NCBI RefSeq assembly: GCF_026262505.1 | Contig: NC_067205.1 | Coordinates: 3,410,001-3,474,000, forward strand | Source of the DNA: Trichomonas vaginalis G3 | Taxonomy: Eukaryota; Parabasalia; Trichomonadida; Trichomonadidae | DNA: 64,000 nucleotides | Direction of reading: 5' to 3' | Shown here: piece after piece, positions 16,568 through 24,665 of the stretch | How the letters are laid out: every line of letters starts with the position of its first letter | Numbering within the stretch: the first letter of the stretch is position 1 | Notes under the pieces: generated by a model | Seen by the model: only the letters and a program-made list of their open reading frames with translations | Databases searched by the model: none | Told to the model about the DNA's origin: nothing | Program-made: the position numbers and the translations under genes

Positions 16568-16642
16568 GAATACCATCGGGACTCGAACCGAGGTCCTCGA
16601 CACTTATGACAAGGGAGTCCATACCACTGAGCTATGAGCCGC
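16568..16642 (-). tRNA. tRNA-like sequence with intact A and B boxes (possible tRNA-Asp(GTC) pseudogene)
   Basis: Read on the minus strand it has TAGCTCAGTGG (A box), a loop with TTGTCAT (anticodon GTC if real) and a perfect GGTTCGAGTCC (B box). The acceptor (GCGGCTC versus …GGTATTC), anticodon and T stems pair poorly. More likely a tRNA-derived pseudogene or Pol III promoter-like element than a working tRNA. Confidence 0.35.
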
Positions 16643-16739
16643 TTACATATTTTTAGTAAAATATCATATATATGTTATATATGACACTTTTCATGCAATG
16701 AAGGTTATGTTGAAAATGACCAAACTTCATGAAAATCAT

Positions 16740-16822
16740 GAATTTTTAACATTTCCTTAAGACAGAAAAAATAAAGTTAGTTTTTTATAAAATATTTTTT
16801 TATCCGGAATATAAAGACAGAT
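16740..16822 (+). promoter_or_regulatory. Promoter tract of the KilA-N gene
   Basis: CTTAAGACAGAAAAAATAAAG followed by a T/A-rich tract and a start at 16823, matching the proximal half of the repeated 5' module but lacking the GGTTAGATCTAACC dyad. Confidence 0.45.
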
Positions 16823-17629
16823 ATGTCAACAACAGAGAACACAACAACAGTTATAGTCCATGAAGCCATTAATGAAGAATATCAATACATACAGTATAAC
16901 AAACAGTTACGTCTCATTCGTTCAGTCAAAGACGACATGTACCAGATGCAAAGTATAATGAACGCTCTTCGTTCTACAAAGCAAGCATATCATTGGTTTG
17001 AAAACCAACAGACAAAAGAACTTTTAGAAGAATTTCCTCATATGATTGCTTCCCTCGGAAAACCGAGAGAAGAGATTCCGTACGAAAATCGCAAGAATTT
17101 GGCACCTGGTTTGAAAGGTTATTATATTCATAGACTTTTAGTAAACGCTGTAGCAATGTGGGCTTCACCTCGTTATGCTTGTTATATTTTCATGATGTTA
17201 GATGAACTATATAAAGCAGAACGTGGAGAGATGGAAAACAAGCTTGAAGCAAAAAACAAAAGCATTCAGAAAAGAATACCACGTTCGGTACCAAAAGGTA
17301 AGGAAAAGAGTTATAAGTATATGATTTACACTGAAGAGTTGGAGAAAGAAGAAGACAGAGATATGGTTATGTTGCATTTAGTCAGAAGAAACAACAAAAG
17401 CTTTTACGACCTTGCTAAGATTTACAAATCTGACAGAAATTGGTTCTATCGCGAAAACTTACCGATTTCAATGACCCCAAATGAAGATGTGAAACAAATA
17501 GTTCAAGATACGTTACCTCAAACACACTATGATATTAAAGATTGTACAATACTTACATTCAAAGAAGACTTAACATTACTGAAAGAAAAGATAACAGAGT
17601 ATTTTGACAACTTCAAACAAGTATGGTAG
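16823..17629 (+). CDS. KilA-N domain protein with NCLDV-type C-terminal domain
   Basis: 268 residues, intact. Residues ~20-130 show the KilA-N core: YIQYNKQLRLIRSVKDDMYQ, then GYYIHRLLVNAVAMWASPRYACYIF, the typical G-x-Y-V-H-P-x-L…W-x-S-P helix. A charged linker with RIPRSVPKGKEK follows, then a domain (YKYMIYTEELEKEEDRDMVM…RRNNKSFYDLAKIY) resembling the DUF3627/MSV199-type module found after KilA-N in large DNA viruses. Predicted DNA-binding regulator. It is convergent with the ATPase. Confidence 0.8.
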   Translation: MSTTENTTTVIVHEAINEEYQYIQYNKQLRLIRSVKDDMYQMQSIMNALRSTKQAYHWFENQQTKELLEEFPHMIASLGKPREEIPYENRKNLAPGLKGYYIHRLLVNAVAMWASPRYACYIFMMLDELYKAERGEMENKLEAKNKSIQKRIPRSVPKGKEKSYKYMIYTEELEKEEDRDMVMLHLVRRNNKSFYDLAKIYKSDRNWFYRENLPISMTPNEDVKQIVQDTLPQTHYDIKDCTILTFKEDLTLLKEKITEYFDNFKQVW

Positions 17630-17646
17630 ATGAACAGTTAGATTTT

Positions 17647-18521
17647 TCAAGCTTGACTTTTTACAATTTGAACTTTGTTTGCGTAGATATGAATTCTGAA
17701 AGAAGTATGAGGGTCTTGTATGACTTTGTACTTCTCCCATAGTTCATGTCTGTCAAACTTACCTGCCATGGACTCTTTGATAAGTTCCATGAAATCGTCT
17801 TCGGACAATCCGGGGAAAAGTATTATGTCAGTAAGTATTCTTTTAACATCCTTACTTAAACTCTTTGCTGTCTGTACACATATTACGACTGAGATGTTAA
17901 AGTGCCTGAGCTTCTTAAGAATTCGACACATATCTTGTTCTCTGTTCTTTAACAAAGGATGAGAGGCGAAATCATCTAAGATAAGAAGACATCTATGAGG
18001 GTACGTTTTCCAATCGTAAGATTGCAATTTCTTCGAAATGTATTCTATCTCTTTCTGTTTGTTTCTGAAGTGGTGTTTGTCTAATATTCTCTGCATTTCC
18101 TCATTAGGTTCTTTAAACTTAGAATTTATATACTCATTTATAGCATTATACTTCAAAACTCTTCTTTGGTACTTCTTTATCCAATCTAACAACTCAGTAT
18201 CCTTTATACATACTAACTTAGACTTCTTTATAATATCTTTGAACGAATTGACGGTTTGGTCAAATTGACCAGAAGTACTACAAATGACTACTAACTCATA
18301 GAATGGGTTCTTCTCATCTAGTTCTTGTTGTTGTGCAGCCATTTTAAGATAAGTGAAAGTCTTACCAGACCCAGGTGGTGCAATTAGACCTGTTATACCA
18401 TTCTGAGCAAATAAGAACTTGTCATGTATAGGCTTTATCTGAGCATTTTCTAAACTTCCTCTTGTCTTGTTAAAACATTCTCAAATTTCTTGTCAATGTC
18501 AGCAAACTTTTTTTCTAACAT
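17647..18521 (-). pseudogene. A32/FtsK-HerA-type genome-packaging ATPase, frameshifted near the start
   Basis: The main frame runs 17647 to ~18480. Walker A GLIAPPGSGKT lies at ~18390 upstream of the first in-frame ATG (18342), and Walker B is CLLILDDFAS. A natural start exists at 18521 (MLEKKFADIDKKF) but its frame ends in TAG near 18452; one base in the ~18470 region separates them. The homologue at 59025-59912 is intact and shares KHHxR…SYDWKxYPHR-like and LDDFA parts. It would pump DNA into the capsid. Confidence 0.75.
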
Positions 18522-18557
18522 ATTTTTAGAAAAATTAAAATTTTTATCTTTTAGAAA

Positions 18558-19000
18558 ATGTCTAGCGATTTCGCTATCTATATTCGAGACAAACTTTTTG
18601 ACAGCAAAACATCTGTCGACCATAAAATCTTACATAGTGTAAACAAGAAAGGTGAATTTGTTCTAAAGTTCTGTTTCTGGAATATGACAAGAACCATAAA
18701 ACATTACAAAGAGCAGTCTTAAAATTTGTCAATGACAGACTTGTTGACAGAGATGACGCCGATTGGAAAGATGAAGTCCAACAAAAATTCTTAGAATGCA
18801 AAGAAGACACATGCGCTGTTCTTGAAGATGAAATAGAAAACAGAATAGATGAGCTATTAAAGGACAAAGAACTTTTACATAAATATGGTTCTGAGAAATT
18901 TAACGTCTCACCACCAGAAAAGAAGAAGAAAGAAAAGAAAGTAGAAGAAGAGAAGAAAGAACCAGAGCCAATTCCAGAGAAAAAGAAATTTGACATGTAA
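18558..19000 (+). pseudogene. Frameshifted K/E-rich small protein
   Basis: From the ATG at 18558 (MSSDFAIYIRDKLFDSKTSV) the frame stops at TAA near 18720. The continuation in another frame (FLEYDKNHKTLQRAVLKFVN … EKKKFDM) runs to the TAA at 18998-19000. A single-base shift near 18675 explains it. The C-terminus is a run of K and E. Unknown function; the start is 36 bp from the divergent ATPase start. Confidence 0.55.
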
Positions 19001-19016
19001 AAATAAAATTTTATTT

Positions 19017-19406
19017 TTAGAATATTTCTGGGTCAATGTCAATGTTCTCTTCCTCTTTAGGAGCAAACACTGGCTTAGACTCTAATAGCTTTTTACCCAA
19101 TTTACCTTGAACTTCTACAACTTTAGACTCATAATATTCATAGTCGTCTGTCTTCTTTGGTTCATAAGGTATAACAAGTTTGTATGCTTTGCCTTCTTTA
19201 AGGTTTGAGAACCTTCTGTCAAAACTTTCTTTGACTGTTAACAAACCTTCTATGTCTAAGTCTTCAAATTTCGCACCATTTTTAGTCACAATAGCAAACT
19301 TAACTGGTTCGATGTTCCAAACTTTGCTGAATGAAGACTTTTCAAAATGGTAGAAGTAAACATTCAAATATGTGAATGGGTCTAGTTCTTCTTTAAGTCC
19401 TGACAT
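19017..19406 (-). CDS. Unknown 129-residue protein
   Basis: MSGLKEELDPFTYLNVYFYH, then strand-rich sequence (VKFAIVTKNGAKFEDLDIEG, AYKLVIPYEPKKTDDYEYYE) and an acidic tail. Its position directly before the helicase and its β-rich, acidic-tail plan would suit an OB-fold single-strand binding protein, but no motif proves it. Confidence 0.55.
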   Translation of the reverse strand: MSGLKEELDPFTYLNVYFYHFEKSSFSKVWNIEPVKFAIVTKNGAKFEDLDIEGLLTVKESFDRRFSNLKEGKAYKLVIPYEPKKTDDYEYYESKVVEVQGKLGKKLLESKPVFAPKEEENIDIDPEIF

Positions 19407-19474
19407 TTACTTGTTTACTGAAATATATTTCGTCATCTTTTCTATCGGATAAAAAAATATTTTTTTTTTAAAAT

Positions 19475-20710
19475 TTACTCAGAAAAATTTTTCTTTGTAT
19501 ATACACCATTCTGTACGTCTAAAAGACTTTTGACATTTGCCAAGAATGTACGTTTAGAAGCTGCCATATAACCATATTCTTGACAATATTGTTTATATTC
19601 ATCATATAAAGACTTTTCATCTAAACACTCAAAGTCGCTTTCTTCTATGAACAGTTCATAAACACTCTTGTTTGCTTCTAACAATGTTTGTCTCTCTTCG
19701 GTATGTGGAATTTGTCTTGGATTGAACTTAGAAATATCTAATGTCATGAAATATGAGAACAAGTGGTTGTAAAAGTCAGATGTCAAAGTTTCTGCTAAGT
19801 CGTCAAAATATTCTGTATCTTGCATATGAGAATCTGACGTTCTGACAACTACATATCTTCTGTCAGAACTTTCTAACTTCATCGGAACAGCATTGTTTGA
19901 AACCATAATGAAGTTTGCAACATTTTCACAAACTCTTTGTTCTTTATACTTTCTTTCAACAACTCCAACTTTGTCTGTTATAAGACTCTTCAAAGCATCT
20001 GAGTTCAAAACTTTTGTTGTATCTATACTTTGAAGTTCATTGCAAACTATAAGTTTCATATTCTCTATTGAGGAGTTAAACTTGCCACAGATGTTTTCTA
20101 AGTTTGTCATATTCGGATTCGAATAACCTTCTAACAGTTTGCACAAAATATCTGTAAAGAAAGTATTCTTACCTGTTCCTTGTTTTCCAATTATAATGAG
20201 AGCAGTTTCATTTTTAGCACTTGGATGTTGTAAGATGTTTGCAAACCAACATAAGATATACTCATAAACCTTTTCGTTTCCATTGCATATAATTTCTTTG
20301 ACATGGTCTAACCAAGCTTCTATAATATTTTCTTTCCATTCTACTTGTTCGTATTTATATCCAGTGAAGATAGAATAGAAGTTTGGAGAAGGTGTATAGA
20401 ACTTTATACCTCGAACTGAAAAATCTTCTAACTTTGACAATAAGATATCCCAAGCATCTAACATCTTCATGCCAACTTGTACAACTTTTATTTTCTTAAG
20501 TTTCTGTCTACATTCTTGTTCAGACACTATTGTTGCTCTTGGTTTGTTAAAGACAACATCCCATTCTTTCATGACATAACATTCTGGGGCAGAGTCAACA
20601 TAAATGACTAAACGTTTCAAATTCTCGACTGCTTTGTTATAGTCTCTAAATGGACACATATTTCTGAATGCTTGGAAGTCATAAAAATCTGAAACATCTA
20701 TTCTGTACAT
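19475..20710 (-). CDS. D5/DUF5906-type superfamily 3 helicase
   Basis: 411 residues. The AAA+/SF3 core has Walker A IIGKQGTGKN at ~175, a Walker B-like MKLIVCNELQ at ~235, motif C FIMVSNNAVP and DRRYVVV at ~285. This order is typical of poxvirus D5-like and DUF5906 replicative helicases. It lacks an evident primase N-terminus. It would unwind the element genome for PolB. Homologue at 61692-63464. The start ATG follows TTTTTATAAAA directly. Confidence 0.82.
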   Translation of the reverse strand: MYRIDVSDFYDFQAFRNMCPFRDYNKAVENLKRLVIYVDSAPECYVMKEWDVVFNKPRATIVSEQECRQKLKKIKVVQVGMKMLDAWDILLSKLEDFSVRGIKFYTPSPNFYSIFTGYKYEQVEWKENIIEAWLDHVKEIICNGNEKVYEYILCWFANILQHPSAKNETALIIIGKQGTGKNTFFTDILCKLLEGYSNPNMTNLENICGKFNSSIENMKLIVCNELQSIDTTKVLNSDALKSLITDKVGVVERKYKEQRVCENVANFIMVSNNAVPMKLESSDRRYVVVRTSDSHMQDTEYFDDLAETLTSDFYNHLFSYFMTLDISKFNPRQIPHTEERQTLLEANKSVYELFIEESDFECLDEKSLYDEYKQYCQEYGYMAASKRTFLANVKSLLDVQNGVYTKKNFSE

Positions 20711-20739
20711 TTTTATAAAAATAAAAAAATAATATTTTT

Positions 20740-21537
20740 TTATTCTTGACTTTGTTGTTGCATTTGTTGCATTTGTTGTTCTTGAGCTATTTGTTGTTGA
20801 AGTTGTTCTTGTAATACAATACTTTCACCAGTTGCATCTTCCAATTCGAAACTTTCTGCCGTCATTGACAAATACATAGGACATAAAAGTTTTACAGGAA
20901 CAAAGTTTGCGTCAACTAATGTCAACGTTATACTTGCCAAAGTGTTTGAGTTCACTAAGGTTGAAAATTCTGCATTCGAATGAACAATAGGCAAACCAGC
21001 AGAGAAAGTATTGTTTATACGCATAAGTATCTTTTGGTCATAATAGTTTCTGTCGACATTCGAATAACACTTTGAACCTAAGTTTGAAACAATATATAAG
21101 ATTGGTGTGCTTAATGTCAATGGAATAGACATTCCTTGTATGACACCTTTTCCTGTTATAGGAAACTGTTGGTAGTAAAAACCAGAAATAAGTTTTGTAT
21201 TATAGCTCATATCGTTTATAGTAAACTCAGTCGGACATCCAAACATAATGAAACCTGCTCTAGTTGCAGCACATGTTACACCCGTACTTAAAGTATTAAA
21301 TAAGTCAACAAAACCTGTTGGTGGTATATCTGAGTAAGTATCTTCAAAGGAGTATTTTTTACCATTCACAACAATAAAGTCTTCTGGTGTCAAAAGAGCA
21401 AAACAGGCTTTAGTCGTCATTGTGTTTAAGGTTAGTTTACAATATCGTCCTTGAGGACTTTGTAAGTTTGTTGTTATAGAATTATATGACTCAGGGTTTT
21501 TAGTCGTAATAGTATAAACCATTATGTCTTCTGCCAT
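20740..21537 (-). CDS. Candidate minor capsid (penton, single jelly-roll) protein
   Basis: 265 residues, strand-rich throughout: YCKLTLNTMTTKACFALLTP, SIPLTLSTPILYIVSNLG, SITLTLVDANFVPVKLLCPM. The last ~25 residues are a Q/M-rich tail. The β-content, a conserved-looking LVDANFVPVKL strand and its place between helicase and capsid genes fit the Polinton minor capsid protein. The assignment is structural inference. Intact. Confidence 0.55.
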   Translation of the reverse strand: MAEDIMVYTITTKNPESYNSITTNLQSPQGRYCKLTLNTMTTKACFALLTPEDFIVVNGKKYSFEDTYSDIPPTGFVDLFNTLSTGVTCAATRAGFIMFGCPTEFTINDMSYNTKLISGFYYQQFPITGKGVIQGMSIPLTLSTPILYIVSNLGSKCYSNVDRNYYDQKILMRINNTFSAGLPIVHSNAEFSTLVNSNTLASITLTLVDANFVPVKLLCPMYLSMTAESFELEDATGESIVLQEQLQQQIAQEQQMQQMQQQSQE

Positions 21538-21541
21538 TTAC

Positions 21542-21730
21542 TTAGCAAATAAATTTTAATGAAATGTTGTGGTCGTCAAATATTTTTATAACGTCTGGGA
21601 AACTATATTTTAAGTTCAACGTTTCACCTCCTTTCATAACGTATATCTTGTCAATGACATTATATGAAACACCACAGCAACTAATGTCGGGTTCTATTTC
21701 TTTGATGTTTATATCGTCTGCCTCTGTCAA
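21542..21730 (-). CDS. 62-residue unknown protein
   Basis: Follows the upstream (-) gene with a 4-nt overlap (ATG 21730 over stop 21727). It has DISCCGVSYNVIDKIYVMKG. Short, β-like. No family recognised. The tight operon-like overlap supports it. Confidence 0.5.
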   Translation of the reverse strand: MTEADDINIKEIEPDISCCGVSYNVIDKIYVMKGGETLNLKYSFPDVIKIFDDHNISLKFIC

Positions 21731-22119
21731 AGTTTCAATAGTTCTTTCAAAACTTCATGAGGTGCAATGACATATGAGTTCACTTTTACAGGGTTGTGTT
21801 CGACCAAGTTTAACATTATACTTAAAGCTTGACAAATCTTCTCCTGAGTTTGAAGTTTGTCTTTCAGTTGTTGGTAGTCGTTTCGAATATCTGCAACAGA
21901 ACTTAAGTCTCTGTTAACTTCAGGATATGTTGGTTCTTTTACAGGAACAATTGTTATACCATCTTCGTCTTCGTATGGTTTCCCCACTTCAACATCTCTG
22001 TCTTTGACATTGACAATAACACTTTGACTGTTTGTTTGAGTTGGTGAATTTAACTTCACATCTGCCACCGCCATTAAACCTTTTGAAACACTTACGCTTC
22101 TATTTTTCGGAAATGACAT
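21727..22119 (-). CDS. 130-residue unknown protein, C-terminal coiled coil
   Basis: Start taken at the ATG 22119 (MSFPKNRSVSVSKG), 18 bp from the divergent ATG at 22138, rather than the longer open frame to 22176. The N-terminal half is polar; the second half is a helix (IRNDYQQLKDKLQTQEKICQ). Unknown, maybe a capsid-associated scaffold. Confidence 0.55.
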   Translation of the reverse strand: MSFPKNRSVSVSKGLMAVADVKLNSPTQTNSQSVIVNVKDRDVEVGKPYEDEDGITIVPVKEPTYPEVNRDLSSVADIRNDYQQLKDKLQTQEKICQALSIMLNLVEHNPVKVNSYVIAPHEVLKELLKL

Positions 22120-22137
22120 TTTACTTAGAATAAAAAG

Positions 22138-22381
22138 ATGGACGTATTCGATATCTCTTGAATTGAAGCAGAACAAAGTTTATACTCACAAACAATACAA
22201 ATACATTGACAGAATAGTTCTTTACACAAACAATGGAAAATGTTATAGAATAGCAGTCTTTGCTGAACCAAAATATTTTCATAAAGCAAAGAAAGTTGGT
22301 ATAACTGAAATGGTGAAAGTTCTTGAAGCAGACAAAAATATAACTTCAAAACTACCGATATTACTAAAGGAAAGTTTATAA
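22138..22381 (+). pseudogene. Small basic protein, frame-broken after seven codons
   Basis: ATG 22138 gives MDVFDIS and then TGA. A one-base shift continues as LELKQNKVYTHKQYKYIDRI … LPILLKESL to 22381. The element context (18 bp from the divergent start) supports a real former gene. Unknown function. Confidence 0.45.
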
Positions 22382-22447
22382 TACAATATTATGTCAAAAC
22401 TGGCGTACTGTCAATATTTGACGGAGAGAAGTCAGTTCAAGAACAAC

Positions 22448-24046
22448 TTACTGACCTGCTGCCAAAATCTGCTCGATGGAAGCTGTCGTTATGCCAATCT
22501 GAGGAGCCCCAGCAGGTTTCATCGAACGAATCTTCAAAAGAGCATCTTCCGTGAAAAGTGCTATTGGTTTTGTAAACTTCTTTGCTCTCAATTCATCTGG
22601 ACCGTCTCTGTCACCAGTATATTGTATTTGAACTGTACCAACAGTTGAAATACCACCCATAAAGTCTTCTGAGTCAGCAAATGGAATGCCAAGCCAAAAG
22701 TTTGAACGGTCTCCATTGTATATTGAGTTTTTTGACCTCCTGTATGAGTCCATACTTTCACATATGGCATAATAGAACTTTGCATTTCAGGGTTAATAGG
22801 TTGTTGTGAAGTTGTTGTTAAAGTTCATAGCATCTAATGTCAAGTTGTATGACCTCATATCCTCAACTGTAGAATATTCTTCTCTTGGATAATATTTGCC
22901 ATCTATGTTTATATGATATTTAATACCAGGGTTGTAGAAACAAGAATAGTCATTTATAGTTCGTCTGAACAGTACAAACATAGTATCTGCATGTTTCATT
23001 GCAGTTGTTAAAGCAATATCTGTTCTTGCACTGCGGCTCCTGGATTTTGGTTTCCAACTTCACCTGCAAAGTCTTTGACAGATATTTGGTGTATAGGGAA
23101 CATAAGTGGAACTGCAATATATTTGGCAGCTAAAGCATTTGAAATATCTGGGTCCAACATATAGACTGCAAGTCTGCTTTCTATTCTCTTGCATTCAAAT
23201 TTCGCATGTGAACTTAACTGGGTCCCAAGCAGTTCCAGCAGCATTGAAATAATAGTTTACTTCATTGTTGAAGTTTGAGAAACCAAAGTCTAAGTCAACT
23301 TTGTCTTTGCAAAATTCGGCGAATGACGTTTGATGTTCTTTGTCTGTAATAGTGAATGGGTCTTGTGTTGGTGCAATGACTAAGTTATTTTTGCTTGGAG
23401 TAAGTTCGATAGAAATTTTTCCTGCCCAGTTTGGCAAGTATCTTAAAAACCTGAAGATGAGGAAAGATGACAAAGGAACTCTAAGTTTCAGTTTTACTTT
23501 GGTTACTGCTGCTGCAATTTGTCCAGAAAGGTTAACATAAACTCCTGGAACGTTAGGGTCAAGTCTTCTTATTTTCTCAATGTGCATACTGTCTGTTTGT
23601 TCTCTAGCTTGTGGTTGTACTGAGTTTCTCAAAGCGAACCATTCATAGTTTGCCATGTTACTGTTTGAACTAAGTCAGAGTTAGAATATATCTTATATCC
23701 CATGAAAACTTCTGGAGCATATTGGTATCCGACATAGAAAATTCCATTGCAACCTTTCTTGTCAGACAACTTGGCAGAAGGTTTTATTTTCAATGTCTTG
23801 TTCCACGTATAAGAATGAGTTGTCAATAGAAATAATATGAAACCTGTCGCAAGCAATATCTACTGTTGTTGAAGAACCTTCTCCAAACTCACCTACGTTT
23901 CCATAAGAAACAGCAGTTGTATATTCGTAAGTTCCAGGAACTATTTCTGACCTTCTAATGGCATTGTCGCATTCGTTATACCATTCGGAAACATTTCCGT
24001 TCATGGCATCCAAAACTGTTGGCGTTATATTCTGAGCGGCGTACAT
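22448..24046 (-). pseudogene. Major capsid protein (double jelly-roll), broken into at least six frames
   Basis: It reads from MYAAQNITPTVLDAMNGNVS (24046) through successive frames 23762-24046, 23629-23856, 23195-23656, 23008-23244, 22793-22999 and 22448-22753, ending IEQILAAGQ. Pieces such as KVKLKLRVPLSSFLIFRFLR and TMFVLFRRTINDYSCFYNP parallel the intact capsid at 50122-51702 (IPVRKFLPLEAIRFIPAF, IWTLFRKQDNYLVNFENP). Around five indels make it non-functional as given. Confidence 0.7.
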
Positions 24047-24140
24047 TTCATATGGGTAAAAATATAGAATAGTTGGATTTATATGTCATAATAGAACCCA
24101 CTCGGACCAAGCTTTACTTTCTTCCTGACTGAGTTTTTAA

Positions 24141-24650
24141 CTAAATCTTTAACTCTTTTTTTCCTTCATTGCCACTACTTTCACTAGATGAAGTTACTTC
24201 TTCACTACTTTCACTTTGTTCTACTCTTCTCTTCTTCTTTGGTGTCGCTTTTGGTAACTTGCCCTCTGCTTCAAGTTGTAGCATCTTTGCCTCATGTTCA
24301 CCTAGTATGTTGTAAATTTCCCATGTCCTTTTTGCCTTTGGGCTCTGGTCGCCCATTTCAGGTAACCTATATCCTAGAAAGATTTTGTCATAGTTTGTAT
24401 TTGAGTCTTCGCTTATTGTTTGCATGACTCTTTCCTGAGTTTCCGGTTCAAGCTCTTCAAATATAGCTTGTCCATATGGAATAAGCTCGTTTCCAAATAT
24501 ATGTTTTTGTAGCCATTCTGGTTTTCTTTCCATGTAACCAATAATATCTTTTGTGAATGGGAAAGCTTTTACCCAACGTTTCAGTCTTGCGTCATTTATT
24601 TCTGTAGTTGGTTTTATTTTGTCATGGAACATGTTTTTCAATACTAACAT
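24141..24650 (-). CDS. Unknown 169-residue protein with basic and Ser/Glu tail
   Basis: The globular part is RWVKAFPFTKDIIGYMERKP … YDKIFLGYRLPEMG. It ends with a nuclear-signal-like PKKKRR and a serine/glutamate run. Lies 15 nt downstream of the large coiled-coil gene. Possibly a DNA-associated core protein; not recognised. Confidence 0.55.
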   Translation of the reverse strand: MLVLKNMFHDKIKPTTEINDARLKRWVKAFPFTKDIIGYMERKPEWLQKHIFGNELIPYGQAIFEELEPETQERVMQTISEDSNTNYDKIFLGYRLPEMGDQSPKAKRTWEIYNILGEHEAKMLQLEAEGKLPKATPKKKRRVEQSESSEEVTSSSESSGNEGKKELKI

Positions 24651-24665
24651 TTCATTTGGTACTGT

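Noticed and set aside
18574-18996. 140-codon minus frame (Ser/Phe-rich)
   Set aside because: Antisense shadow of the K/E-rich plus-strand pseudogene at 18558-19000.
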